Shown: positions 53,032-62,239 of the stretch, in pieces | Position numbering within the stretch: the first letter of the stretch is position 1 | How the letters are laid out: every line of letters begins with the position of its first letter | Source: Variovorax beijingensis | Lineage (GTDB): Bacteria; Pseudomonadota; Gammaproteobacteria; Burkholderiales; Burkholderiaceae_C | Direction: 5' to 3' | Length of the DNA stretch: 64,000 bases | NCBI RefSeq assembly: GCF_007828835.1 | Contig: NZ_VIVL01000011.1 | Coordinates: 124,001-188,000 of the forward strand | Made by a program: the position numbers and the translations under genes | Notes under the pieces: model-generated | The model's input: only the letters and a program-made list of their open reading frames with translations | The model's database searches: none | Told to the model about the DNA's origin: nothing

Positions 53032-55020
53032 TCAGGCCATCGCACGCAGCAGGCGGGCGGCGCGAGTGGCCGCGCCAGGGCCGGCGCCGGGCTCGGGCGG
53101 CACCGGGCCGTCCGTCCTGCGGGCCCTGAAAGTGGCCAGCAGCGCGGCATAGGCGTCGGTCGAATCACCCGCGTCGGCCGGCAGGCCGAGCATTTCGGCC
53201 AGCTGCGCCGGTGCCACCGAGCCTTCGCGCACCAGGGCGTCCACCGCCGCCATGAAGGCCGGCGTGTGCGCCTCGAGCAGCGCCAGCGCACGCGCATGCT
53301 CCTGCGCCAGCAGCGCCTCGATTTCCGGGTTGGTGGCTTCCAGGTCGGTGTTGAGGTTGTCCTCGGCGTCGTTGGCCACATCGGTGCGGCTCAGCCGCGT
53401 GCCGAAGGCGAAATGGCGCACGTACTGCGCGGCGTAGGCGGTGGCCTGGCGAAAGTCCTGCGAGGCGCCCGAGGTGCAGGCCTGCGCACCGAACACCATC
53501 TGCTCGGCCGCGCGGCCCGCCAGGCTCACGCAGATGCGGTCGCGCAGGTTCTGGCGGGACCAGGCCTTGCGCTGCTCGTAGCTGTTGTAGCCGCCTTCGA
53601 AGGACGCGACGTTGATCTTGATCTCCTGCGGCGCGCGGCCGAAGAGCAGGCCGTAGGCCACGCCGTGGCCCGCCTCGTGCACCGCGAGCAGCGCGCGGAA
53701 GTCCTCGTTCGAGCGCTTCTTGAGCTGGTTGAGTTCGAGCGTGACCGGGAAGCGGCGCTGCGCCTTGCCCTTTCGATACCGCGCCACGATGCAGGACTTG
53801 TCCGCCGCCGCTTCCAGCGACAGCCACACCGGTTCGCCGCCGCCCGCGCCTTGCTCCAGCGCCCAGAGCGCGGCGTTGACGAGCGTTGCGCTCAGGATCG
53901 CATGGATCGACGAGAACAGCGGGCGCGTGCCCTGCGCCGGAAAGACCGCGTTGGCATAGATCTGCTCGTACACGCTCGACTCGAGCATGAAGCGCACGCC
54001 CGAGCTCTGGCGGATGTCTTCCACATAGCGGTCGCAGATCGACAGGATCAGCTGCACATAGGTGGCCCGGCTGAACGAGGGATAGATGACGTGGTTGTTG
54101 CCCAGCCGCGCAATCTGCTCGGGCTTGAAGCGCTCGGCCAGCGCCTTCTTGACGTCGATCAGCGAGAGCTTCTTCGTCAGTGCATGGAAGATGTCGGCGT
54201 CGGTGTCGCAGTCCTCCACGCGGCGCGCGGTCTCTGCGTACATCTCGTCGAGGTTGCCCGAGACGAACACCAGCAGCTTGCTGTAGTCGGTTTCCCAGCT
54301 TTGCTGCGAGTCGCGGAAGGCGCGCAGCCGTGCGTGCACCTCGGCCGGCTTCCAGGCCATGATCTGCAGCAGCGTGTCGGGCAGCTTGAGGCAGCGCTTG
54401 ACTTCCTGCGCCTCCCAGGGCGCGAGGTGCAGCTTTCGCTTCTTCGCCTTCTTCTTGTCGGCCGGGCCGTCGCGGTCCTGCTCGTATTCGGCCTGGGCGA
54501 GCGAGGACTCGATCTCGCCGAGCATCGACAGCGCCGGCGGCAGCCGGCCGTCGGACAGCAGCGCCCAGACGTCCTGGTAGCGCTCGACCTTGGCGTCGTG
54601 GCCGTTGCCGTCGAGCGTGCGAAAGCGCTGGAACTCGTCGAGCACCAGGATGCCCGGCGTGCCTTCGTCGATGCCCGACTCGGCCAGCATGGCCGAGATC
54701 GAACCCCGGCTGCCGTAGCCCGAGCCGTGGCTGAAGCCGTCCATCTGTACCTCGATGAAGCGGTCGTAGAAGCCCAGGTGCTGCGCGAGCCGGCGCACCA
54801 GCTGCGTCTTGCCGGTGCCTGTGAGGCCCCAGAGGCACACGATGACCGGCCGGCTGATAAGTTGTGGCAGCACGTACCAGGCGCGCAGCGAATCGATCAC
54901 GCGATCGATGATGTCGTCGATGCCGAAGAGCTCGGTCTTGAGCGCCTGGGCCACCGCCTGCAGATGGCGCGTCCGCTCGGACAGCGCTGCATGCAGGCCT
55001 GAATGAATGTCGTTGGACAT
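53032..55020 (-). CDS. AAA+ ATPase fused to FtsH-type M41 metallopeptidase (soluble)
   Basis: A 662-residue protein with an unusual domain pairing. Walker A is WGLTGTGKT (65-72) and Walker B is ILVLDEF (124-130). The AAA module with the later LAERFKPEQIARLGNNHVIYPSFS segment resembles the ClpA/ClpB second AAA module rather than FtsH. The C-terminal part is an M41 peptidase: HEAGH (448-452) zinc motif, AGRAAEQMVFG and the third ligand Asp522 in GASQDF. No transmembrane helix is present, unlike FtsH. A lysine-rich loop (KKKAKKRK, about 189-196) sits inside the AAA module. I chose ATG 55020; the longer frame is rich in unlikely residues. The substrate is unknown. Confidence 0.85.
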   Translation of the reverse strand: MSNDIHSGLHAALSERTRHLQAVAQALKTELFGIDDIIDRVIDSLRAWYVLPQLISRPVIVCLWGLTGTGKTQLVRRLAQHLGFYDRFIEVQMDGFSHGSGYGSRGSISAMLAESGIDEGTPGILVLDEFQRFRTLDGNGHDAKVERYQDVWALLSDGRLPPALSMLGEIESSLAQAEYEQDRDGPADKKKAKKRKLHLAPWEAQEVKRCLKLPDTLLQIMAWKPAEVHARLRAFRDSQQSWETDYSKLLVFVSGNLDEMYAETARRVEDCDTDADIFHALTKKLSLIDVKKALAERFKPEQIARLGNNHVIYPSFSRATYVQLILSICDRYVEDIRQSSGVRFMLESSVYEQIYANAVFPAQGTRPLFSSIHAILSATLVNAALWALEQGAGGGEPVWLSLEAAADKSCIVARYRKGKAQRRFPVTLELNQLKKRSNEDFRALLAVHEAGHGVAYGLLFGRAPQEIKINVASFEGGYNSYEQRKAWSRQNLRDRICVSLAGRAAEQMVFGAQACTSGASQDFRQATAYAAQYVRHFAFGTRLSRTDVANDAEDNLNTDLEATNPEIEALLAQEHARALALLEAHTPAFMAAVDALVREGSVAPAQLAEMLGLPADAGDSTDAYAALLATFRARRTDGPVPPEPGAGPGAATRAARLLRAMA

Positions 55021-55418
55021 GGAATTCTTGAGAAAAACAAAACTGAAATGAAGAAGCCGCCGCTCCCTCGCGGCGAGGAGGCAGCAAATGGCGGACGCTG
55101 CGGGAGGTCGGTTGCTGCGCTTCGGTCCTGGAAGCGAGCAGGCGTCCGGTGCGACGGACGCGCGGGCTTCTTCTTCAGGCCGGACGCGGCAACCCGACCC
55201 CGCCATGCACCGGGGCATGGCTTGCGCGGCGGTTGCGCAAAGTGAGGGGGGCGAGGAAGGAGGTCATGGGCGCAATCCTAGCGGGCGGGGCCGTCGGAGT
55301 AAAGACTATTTACTATGCGGGTGGCGCAATGGCCGCGCATTGTGGGAGGCGTGCAACAGCGGCGGCGCGCGCCGATAATGTGCGGTTTGCCTGCAGTGCC
55401 TTCCCGAACAGCCTTCCC
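55021..55418. other. Divergent intergenic region between AAA-M41 gene and hrpA
   Basis: About 400 bp with no supported gene. It contains an inverted repeat AGTAAA (55298-55303)/TTTACT (55309-55314) in the only AT-rich patch, and several GC-rich short palindromes. No convincing sigma70 hexamer pair was found for either gene. The hrpA reading frame stays open upstream to 55149, so a longer N terminus is possible. Confidence 0.5.
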
Positions 55419-58400
55419 TTGACGACCACGACACCTTCCGCCCCCTTGCGCATCGACTTTCCCGAATCGCTTCCCGTCTCCGGCCGGCGCGATGAAATCA
55501 TGGCCGCCATTGCGGCGCACCAGGTGGTGATCGTCTGCGGCGAAACGGGCTCGGGCAAGACCACCCAATTGCCGAAGATCGCGCTGGCGCTCGGCCGCGG
55601 CAAGCTCAATGCGCCGCCGGGCCAGGGCCGGCTCATCGGCCATACGCAGCCGCGGCGCATTGCCGCCAGCTCGGTGGCCAAGCGCATTGCCGAAGAACTG
55701 AAGACGCCGCTGGGCGACGTGGTCGGCTTCAAGGTGCGCTTCCAGGACCGGCTGAGCCGCGACGCCTCGGTCAAGCTCATGACCGACGGCATTTTGCTGG
55801 CCGAGACGCAAACCGATCCGCTGCTCAAGGCCTACGACACGCTGATCATCGACGAGGCCCACGAGCGCTCGCTCAACATCGACTTCCTGCTCGGTTACCT
55901 GCGCGAGATTCTCCCGCGCCGGCCCGACCTGAAGGTGATCGTGACCTCGGCCACCATCGACGCCGAGCGCTTCGCGCAGCACTTTGCCTCGGCGAAAGGG
56001 CCAGCGCCGACCATCATGGTGTCGGGCCGCACCTTCCCGGTCGAGCAGCGCTACCGTCCCTTCGAGGAGTCGCGCGAGCACGATTTGAACGACGCCATTG
56101 CCGATGGCGTCGACGAGCTCTGGCGCGATCCGCACAATGCCGGCGACATCCTGGTCTTTCTGCCCGGCGAGCGCGAGATCCGCGAGGCGGCCGACCACCT
56201 GCGCCGCCATCTGAGCCACCAGCCGCTGTTTCGCAATGCCGAGGTGCTGCCGCTGTTCGCGCGGCTGTCGGGCCCCGAGCAGGACCGCATCTTCGACAGC
56301 CACACCGGCCGGCGCATCGTGCTGGCCACCAACGTGGCGGAAACCTCGCTCACGGTGCCGGGCATCCGCTACGTGATCGACACCGGCACGGCACGCGTGA
56401 AGCGCTACAGCTTCCGCAGCAAGGTAGAGCAACTGCTGGTCGAGCCGATCAGCCAGGCCGCGGCCAACCAGCGCGCAGGCCGCTGCGGCCGCGTGGCGAA
56501 CGGCATTTGCATCCGCCTGTACGACGAGAAGGACTTTGCGGGCCGCCCGCGCTTCACCGATCCGGAAATCCTGCGCTCCTCGCTCGCGGGCGTGATCCTG
56601 CGCATGAAGTCGCTGCGCCTGGGCGACGTGGCGCGCTTTCCGTTTCTCGAGGCGCCGTCGCCGCGTGCGATCGCCGACGGCTACCAGCTGCTGAACGAAC
56701 TCGGTGCGGTCGACGACGCCAACGAGCTCACCGCCACGGGCACCGAACTGGCCAGGCTGCCGCTCGATCCGCGCGTGGGCCGGATGATTCTTGAAGCCCG
56801 CACACGCGGTGCGCTCGAAGAGGTGCTGATCATTGCCTCGGCGCTCAGCGTGCAGGACGTGCGCGACCGCCCGATGGACGCGCAGCAGCAGGCCGACCAG
56901 GCGCACTCCAAGTTCGACGACGAGAAGAGCGAGTTCAGCGGCTACCTGCGGCTGTGGAAATGGATCGCCGATGCACGCGGCGGCCATGGAGACACTCACA
57001 AGCTCAGCAACCGCCAGTACGAGCAGCTGTTGCGCCAGAACTTCATCAACATCCGCCGCGTGCGCGAATGGCGCGACATCCATTCGCAGCTGCTCACGGT
57101 CGTGACCGAGCACAAGTGGCGCATCAATGCCGAGCCGGCCGGCTACGAGCCATTGCACCTGTCGATGCTCGCGGGCCTGCTCGGCAACGTCGGCTGGAAG
57201 CTGGAAGACGACGAGGCGTACCTGGGTGCGCGCGGCATCAAGTTCTACAAGCATCCGGGCGCGCACCTGAAGAAGAAGCCGGGCCGCTGGATCGTCGCGG
57301 CCGAACTGGTCGAGACCACGCGGCTCTTCGGCCGCGGCATCGCCAACATCGAGCCGCAGTGGCTCGAACAGGTGGCCGGCCATCTGCTGAAGAAGCAGCT
57401 GCTCGACCCGCACTGGGAGAAGAAGGGCGCGCAGGTTTCGGCGCTGGAGCGCGCAACGCTTTACGGCCTCGTGGTGTACAGCGGCCGCCGCGTCGATTTC
57501 ACCAAGGTGGACCCGGTGGCGGCGCGCGAGATCTTCATCCGCGAAGCGCTGGTCGGCGGGCAGTGGGAAAGCAAGTTCCCGTTCCTCGCAGCGAATCGCA
57601 AGCTGGTGCGCGAGGTCGAAGGGCTGGAGCACAAGGCGCGCCGGCAGGACGTGCTGGTGGACGACGAACTGATCTTCGCCTTCTACGACGCGCAGTTGCC
57701 CGCCGACGTGGCAAGCGGCATCACGTTCGAGAACTGGTACCGCCATGCGTCGAGGGAGCAGCCGCGCCTGCTCTTCCTGACGCGCGAGGAGCTGATGCGC
57801 CACCAGGCGGCGGGCATCACCACGCAGTCCTTTCCGCCCACGCTGCGGCTGGGCGGCGTCGACTGCGCGGCCAGCTACCTGCACGAGCCGGGCGACGCGA
57901 AGGACGGCCTCACGGTCAGCGTGCCGCTCTTCGTTCTCAACCAGGTGAGCGAAGAACGCTGCGAATGGCTGGTGACGGGCATGCTCAAGGACAAGATCCA
58001 GGCACTGCTCAAGAGCCTGCCGCAGCGGCCGCGCTCGCGGCTGGTGCCGCTGCCCGAGTCTGCGGCAAAGCTCACGGAAGAGCTTTCGGCGCCCGAGGTG
58101 TTCGGCCATGGCTCGCTGACCGACGTGCTGCTCAAACGCGTGCGCGACGCAACGAGCATCGACGTCAAGCGTGCCGACTTCAAGCTCGACATGCTGCCGC
58201 CGCATCTGTTCATGAACCTGCGCATCGTGGACGAACACGGGCGCCAGCTGGGCATGGGGCGCAACCTGGGAGCGCTCAAGGCGGAGCTGGGGGCGCAGGC
58301 GCGCGGTGCTTTCCAGGCGCTGGCGGGCCTCAACGTCAAGGCATCGGCGGACCGCAAGCCCGCAGAAGCCGAAGGGCGCACGCCGGCAAAGGGTAATGCC

Positions 58401-59270
58401 GCCGCGCCGAGCCTGCCCGCAGGCCAGCGCTACACGAGCTGGAGCTTCGGCGAACTGCCCGAGCTGATGGAAGTGCGCCGCGGATCGCAATCGCTGATCG
58501 GATTTCCGGCGCTGCGCGACGAAGGCGATGCCGTCACCATCGAGGTGTTCGACGAGCCGGCCGTAGCCGCCGCGAAGCACCGCGCCGGGCTGCGCCGGCT
58601 GTTCGCACTGCAGCTGAAGGATGCGCTCAAATACCTCGAGAAGAACATCCCCGACCTGCAGAAGATGGCCGTGGCCTACATGCCGCTGGGTACCTCGGAG
58701 GAACTGCGCACGCAGATCATCGACGTGGCGATCGACCGGGCCTTTCTGCAGGAGCCGCTGCCGACCGACGAGTTCGCCTTCAAGCGCCGCTTCGAGGAGG
58801 GCCGCGGCCGGCTCACGCTGATCGCCAACGAGGTGGCGCGGCTGGCTTCGGCCATCCTGGCCGAGTACGCGGCCGCCGCGCGCAAGATCAAGGACACGAA
58901 GATCCAGCCCGAGTCCGTGCAGGACGCCGCGCAGCAGCTGCAGCGCCTGGTCGGCAAGCGCTTCATTGCCGACGCGCCCTGGACGCAGCTGCAGCATTTC
59001 GCGCGCTATCTCAAGGCCATCGTGCTGCGGCTCGACAAGCTGCGCAGCGACCCGGCGCGCGACACCGCCAAGCTGGCCGAACTGCGGCCGCAGGAGCAGC
59101 GCTATTGGCGGCTGGTGGCCGAGCGCAAGGGCGTCGTGGACGAACGCATGCTTGAATTCCGCTGGCTGCTCGAGGAGCTTCGCGTGAGCTTCTTCGCGCA
59201 GGAGCTGCGCACGCCGCAGCCGGTCAGCGTCAAGCGGCTGGACAAGGCCTGGGCCCAGCTGCAGGCCTGA
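55419..59270 (+). CDS. hrpA: ATP-dependent RNA helicase HrpA
   Basis: DEAH-box RNA helicase of 1283 residues, the usual size. Motif I is CGETGSGKTTQLPK, motif Ia is GHTQPRRIAASSVAKRI, and motif II is DEAH in LIIDEAHERSLNIDFLLGYL. Motif III is VTSATID and motif VI is NQRAGRCGR. The HA2, OB-fold and long HrpA-specific C-terminal domain follow. I chose TTG 55419 because it gives the family-like start (MTTTTPSAPLRIDFPESLPVSGRRDEI). GTG 55380 and ATG 55328 in the same frame are possible, and no clear ribosome site decides. HrpA resolves stalled or collided ribosomes in E. coli. Confidence 0.94.
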   Translation: MTTTTPSAPLRIDFPESLPVSGRRDEIMAAIAAHQVVIVCGETGSGKTTQLPKIALALGRGKLNAPPGQGRLIGHTQPRRIAASSVAKRIAEELKTPLGDVVGFKVRFQDRLSRDASVKLMTDGILLAETQTDPLLKAYDTLIIDEAHERSLNIDFLLGYLREILPRRPDLKVIVTSATIDAERFAQHFASAKGPAPTIMVSGRTFPVEQRYRPFEESREHDLNDAIADGVDELWRDPHNAGDILVFLPGEREIREAADHLRRHLSHQPLFRNAEVLPLFARLSGPEQDRIFDSHTGRRIVLATNVAETSLTVPGIRYVIDTGTARVKRYSFRSKVEQLLVEPISQAAANQRAGRCGRVANGICIRLYDEKDFAGRPRFTDPEILRSSLAGVILRMKSLRLGDVARFPFLEAPSPRAIADGYQLLNELGAVDDANELTATGTELARLPLDPRVGRMILEARTRGALEEVLIIASALSVQDVRDRPMDAQQQADQAHSKFDDEKSEFSGYLRLWKWIADARGGHGDTHKLSNRQYEQLLRQNFINIRRVREWRDIHSQLLTVVTEHKWRINAEPAGYEPLHLSMLAGLLGNVGWKLEDDEAYLGARGIKFYKHPGAHLKKKPGRWIVAAELVETTRLFGRGIANIEPQWLEQVAGHLLKKQLLDPHWEKKGAQVSALERATLYGLVVYSGRRVDFTKVDPVAAREIFIREALVGGQWESKFPFLAANRKLVREVEGLEHKARRQDVLVDDELIFAFYDAQLPADVASGITFENWYRHASREQPRLLFLTREELMRHQAAGITTQSFPPTLRLGGVDCAASYLHEPGDAKDGLTVSVPLFVLNQVSEERCEWLVTGMLKDKIQALLKSLPQRPRSRLVPLPESAAKLTEELSAPEVFGHGSLTDVLLKRVRDATSIDVKRADFKLDMLPPHLFMNLRIVDEHGRQLGMGRNLGALKAELGAQARGAFQALAGLNVKASADRKPAEAEGRTPAKGNAAAPSLPAGQRYTSWSFGELPELMEVRRGSQSLIGFPALRDEGDAVTIEVFDEPAVAAAKHRAGLRRLFALQLKDALKYLEKNIPDLQKMAVAYMPLGTSEELRTQIIDVAIDRAFLQEPLPTDEFAFKRRFEEGRGRLTLIANEVARLASAILAEYAAAARKIKDTKIQPESVQDAAQQLQRLVGKRFIADAPWTQLQHFARYLKAIVLRLDKLRSDPARDTAKLAELRPQEQRYWRLVAERKGVVDERMLEFRWLLEELRVSFFAQELRTPQPVSVKRLDKAWAQLQA

Positions 59271-59288
59271 TCGGGATCGGCGGGCGAC

Positions 59289-59321
59289 AAAAAAAAGAAG
59301 CCCGCTTCGCGCGGGCTTCCT
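59289..59321 (-). terminator. Rho-independent terminator of the DUF3309 gene
   Basis: Stem GAAGCCCGC/GCGGGCTTC, followed on the minus strand by an eight-T run. On the + strand there is no T run, so it serves the minus-strand gene rather than hrpA. Confidence 0.82.
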
Positions 59322-59347
59322 TCAGGTGCCGGAACTGTCGGGCAGCG

Positions 59348-59506
59348 TCATATGCGGCCCATCAGCACCAGGATGATGATGATCAGCAGGACCAGGCCCA
59401 GCCCGCCGCTGGGCCAGTAGCCCCAGCTCCGGCTGTAGCCCCAGCTCGGCAGCGCACCGATCAGAAGCAATATCAGAACGATCAGCAGAATGAACGAGAG
59501 GGACAT
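59348..59506 (-). CDS. DUF3309-family small membrane protein (52 aa)
   Basis: A 52-residue protein with two hydrophobic segments: MSLSFILLIVLILLLIGALP, then WGYSRSWGYWPSG, then GLGLVLLIIIILVLMGRI. The central ALPSWGYSRSWGYWPSGG is the DUF3309 signature. GGAG lies 7 bp upstream of ATG 59506. A terminator at 59289-59321 ends the transcript, so it is probably a monocistronic gene. Members of this family are small, abundant, often stress-associated membrane peptides of unknown function. Confidence 0.88.
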   Translation of the reverse strand: MSLSFILLIVLILLLIGALPSWGYSRSWGYWPSGGLGLVLLIIIILVLMGRI

Positions 59507-59640
59507 GCGTTTCTCCAGGGCCTTGTTGTTACGAGATCCATGCTCGATGTCAGGAGACCCGCGGCACGCCGGATAGCCGCTTCTTCGGTGGTCAGGGCTT
59601 TCCTACCGGTGTCGTCGGCATTCAAGCCGTGCGAGCCCGT

Positions 59641-60816
59641 TCAAAGCCGTGCGAGCCGATCCAGCGCCGCAATCAGCGTCTCGTCCTTCTTGGCGAAGCA
59701 GAAGCGGACCACGCGCTGGTCGAAACCATTGCCGTAGAACGCCGACAGCGGAATCGCCGCCACGCCGATCTCGCGCGTGAGCCACAGGCAGAACTCGGCT
59801 TCGGACAGCTCGCTCACCGCCGAGATGTCGACGCACTGGAAATAGCTGCCCTCGCTGCGCAGCAGCTTGAAGCGGGTCTTCCGGGCCAGGCCGGCGGCGA
59901 ACAGGTCGCGCTTGCGCTGGTAGAACGCGGGCAGTTCGAGGTACGGCTTTGGCTCGGCCATGTACTGCGCAAGCGCATGCTGCATCGGCGTGTTGACGGT
60001 GAACACGTTGAACTGGTGCACCTTGCGGAATTCGGCCATCAGCGGCGCGGGCGCAGCCACGTAGCCGACCTTCCAGCCGGTGACGTGGTAGGTCTTGCCG
60101 AAGCTGCTCACGATGAAGCTGCGCGCCGCCAGGCCCGGGAAGCGCGCCACGCTTTCATGCTGTGCACCGTCGTAGACCATGTGCTCGTAGACCTCGTCGG
60201 CAATCACGAGCACGTCGGTCGGCGCGAGCAGTTCCTCGAGCTTGCGCATTTCGGCGGCGGTCCAGACCGTGGCGCTCGGGTTGTGCGGCGTGTTGACGAT
60301 GATCGCCCGCGTGCGCGGCGTGAGTGCCGCGGCGATCTTGTCGAAGTCGGGGCGGAAGGTGCCGGGCACGAGCGGCACGCGCACCACGCGGCCGCCGGCG
60401 AGCTCGATGTTGGGCACGTAGCTGTCGTAGCAGGGCTCCAGAACGATCACCTCGTCGCCCGCGCGCACCACCGCAAGGATGGCGGTGATGATGGCCTGTG
60501 TTGCACCGGCGGTGACGGTGATCTCGTCGGCGGCGCTGTAGGCGTGGCCATAGAGCGCGGAGATCTTGTCGGCGATGGCTTCGCGCAATGCCGGGATGCC
60601 GGGCATAGGCGGGTACTGGTTGTGGCCCGCGGCCATGGCGGCCGTGACGTCTTCGAGCAGTTTCGGGTCGCAGTTGAAATCGGGAAAGCCCTGGCCGAGG
60701 TTCACCGCGTTCTTCTCTGCCGCGAGCGCGGACATCACAGTGAAGATGGTGGTGCCCACGGCCGGCAGCTTGGTTGCGATCTCCGGGGTGCGGGGGGAGG
60801 AAGGAAGGGCGCTCAT
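59641..60816 (-). CDS. Methionine-type aminotransferase (YbdL-like)
   Basis: Class I/II PLP aminotransferase, 391 residues. The N terminus KLPAVGTTIFTVMSALAAEKNAVNLGQGFPDFNCDP is typical of YbdL/kynurenine-oxoglutarate-type enzymes. TAGATQAIITAILAVVRAGDEVIVLEPCYDSY, the NTPHNPSATVWTAAE loop and the PLP lysine in VSSFGKTYHVTGWKVGYV are present. In E. coli YbdL prefers methionine. It follows the CysB-like regulator gene in the same direction (38 bp), consistent with sulfur-amino-acid metabolism. I chose ATG 60816, where the family N terminus begins. Confidence 0.9.
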   Translation of the reverse strand: MSALPSSPRTPEIATKLPAVGTTIFTVMSALAAEKNAVNLGQGFPDFNCDPKLLEDVTAAMAAGHNQYPPMPGIPALREAIADKISALYGHAYSAADEITVTAGATQAIITAILAVVRAGDEVIVLEPCYDSYVPNIELAGGRVVRVPLVPGTFRPDFDKIAAALTPRTRAIIVNTPHNPSATVWTAAEMRKLEELLAPTDVLVIADEVYEHMVYDGAQHESVARFPGLAARSFIVSSFGKTYHVTGWKVGYVAAPAPLMAEFRKVHQFNVFTVNTPMQHALAQYMAEPKPYLELPAFYQRKRDLFAAGLARKTRFKLLRSEGSYFQCVDISAVSELSEAEFCLWLTREIGVAAIPLSAFYGNGFDQRVVRFCFAKKDETLIAALDRLARL

Positions 60817-60854
60817 GGTGGTGCTCGGAATCGGATTCGGAATCGGGATCTGGA

Positions 60855-61796
60855 TCAAAGTTCGTAGTCTTGCTGGTGGCCGCTCAGGGCCTTGGCAATC
60901 AGGTTGCGGTCGAGCCGGTCGGACAGCAGCTCGGCAAACTTGAAGACGAAGTTGCGCAGGTAGGCGCTGCGCTTGAAGGCCACGCGCGCGATGTTCTGGC
61001 CGAACACGTGGCCCATCGGGCGCACCACGAGATCGGCGTTCGATTCGTCGCGGACCGCCATCTCGGCCACGATGCCCACGCCGAGGCCCAGGCGCACGTA
61101 GGTCTTGATCACGTCGGAGTCGATCGCCTCGAGCGCGATGCGCGGCGTGAGCTTCTTCTGCGCAAAGGCATGGTCGATGCGCGTGCGGCCGGTGAACGAC
61201 GGGTGGTAGGTGATGATGGGTTCGTGCGCCAGGTCTTCGAGCGAGATGCGCTCCTTGGCCGCAAGCGGATGGTCCTTGGGCAGCACCAGCACGTGCTGCC
61301 ATTCGTAGCAGGGCAGGGTCACGAGCTCGGTGTAATCCGAGAGCGATTCGGTGGCGATGCCCACCTCGGCGATCTCGTCGATCACCATGCGCGCGACCTG
61401 GTCGGGCGAACCCTGGTGCAGGCTCACGTTGACCTTGGGGTAAGCCTCGCGCAGCCTGGCCACCGGCACCGGGAGCACGTAGCGCGCCTGTGTGTGGGTG
61501 GTGGCGATCGAGAGGGTGCCGCTGTCCTGCGCACTGAACTGCTCGCCGATGCGCTTGAGGTTGCCGACTTCGCGCATGATCAATTCGATGCTCGCGATGA
61601 CGTGCTGGCCCGGCTCGGTGACCCGCTTCAGGCGCTTGCCATGGCGCGCGAAGATCTCGACGCCAAGCTCTTCCTCGAGTTCGATGATCGCCTTGGACAC
61701 GCCCGGCTGCGAGGTGTGCAGCGCCTTCGCCGCCTCCGTCAGGTTCAGGTTGCGCCGCACGGCTTCCTGAACAAACTTGAACTGGTGCAGATTCAT
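60855..61796 (-). CDS. cysB: CysB-family LysR regulator
   Basis: A 313-residue LysR-type regulator. The N-terminal HTH is MNLHQFKFVQEAVRRNLNLTEAAKALHTSQPGVSKAIIELEEELGVEIF, matching the CysB/Cbl subgroup. The effector domain carries IATTHTQARYVLPVPVARLREAYPKVNVSLHQGSPDQVA, where the THTQARY segment is the sulfate/N-acetylserine site of CysB. It probably activates sulfur assimilation in response to acetylserine. A perfect inverted repeat immediately upstream suggests autoregulation. Downstream is an aminotransferase gene; upstream is sirohydrochlorin chelatase. Confidence 0.9.
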   Translation of the reverse strand: MNLHQFKFVQEAVRRNLNLTEAAKALHTSQPGVSKAIIELEEELGVEIFARHGKRLKRVTEPGQHVIASIELIMREVGNLKRIGEQFSAQDSGTLSIATTHTQARYVLPVPVARLREAYPKVNVSLHQGSPDQVARMVIDEIAEVGIATESLSDYTELVTLPCYEWQHVLVLPKDHPLAAKERISLEDLAHEPIITYHPSFTGRTRIDHAFAQKKLTPRIALEAIDSDVIKTYVRLGLGVGIVAEMAVRDESNADLVVRPMGHVFGQNIARVAFKRSAYLRNFVFKFAELLSDRLDRNLIAKALSGHQQDYEL

Positions 61797-61800
61797 ATCA

Positions 61801-61822
61801 AATTCCGTCTTATTACGGAATT
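61801..61822. promoter_or_regulatory. Inverted repeat upstream of cysB-like gene (LysR operator)
   Basis: AATTCCGT (61801-61808) and ACGGAATT (61815-61822) are perfect 8-bp inverted repeats with a 6-nt spacer, starting 5 bp from the regulator's ATG. The pattern fits a T-N11-A LysR site, suggesting autorepression. Confidence 0.6.
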
Positions 61823-61859
61823 CATTATGCCTTCGGAGTCTATGGAAATGGCTGCAAGT

Positions 61860-62234
61860 TCAAGATTTGCTTGCAATTCTGGCCAGCAAATCGACCAGTT
61901 CGGGCTCTTCGCCAACGATGCCGGCCAGTTGGAAGTCGACGTGCGGCCAGGCCTGGCGCAGCGCATCCACCTGCAGCGGCAGGTCTTCGCGGGCATGCTT
62001 GCCCATGCCGAGGAAGAGCGGAACCACCCGAAGCGCCTTGGCGCCACTGGCAATCAGGGCCGCGGCGGCCGTGCGCAGGTCGGGCGCCGCAAGCTCCATG
62101 TAGGCGCAGACCACGCGGGCCTGCGGATCGAGCGCCGTGACGCGCGCTGCCACCGCCTCGATGGGTTCGCGCCAGCGCTCGTCGCGCGAACCATGCGCCA
62201 GCAGCACGATGCCTCTTGCGTTCCCCATTGCCAT
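61860..62234 (-). CDS. cbiX: Sirohydrochlorin ferrochelatase/cobaltochelatase, CbiX type
   Basis: Short form (124 residues) of the CbiX/SirB chelatase, inserting metal into sirohydrochlorin to make sirohaem or cobalt-precorrin. It begins MAMGNARGIVLLAHGSRDERWREPIEAVA. The GIVLLAHGSRDERW motif contains the catalytic His, and LRVVPLFLGMGKHAREDLP contains the second. Single-domain CbiX proteins act as dimers. I chose ATG 62234; the second ATG at 62228 is equally possible. Siroheme is the cofactor of sulfite reductase, which fits the CysB-like regulator next door. Confidence 0.9.
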   Translation of the reverse strand: MAMGNARGIVLLAHGSRDERWREPIEAVAARVTALDPQARVVCAYMELAAPDLRTAAAALIASGAKALRVVPLFLGMGKHAREDLPLQVDALRQAWPHVDFQLAGIVGEEPELVDLLARIASKS

Positions 62235-62239
62235 CTTCG

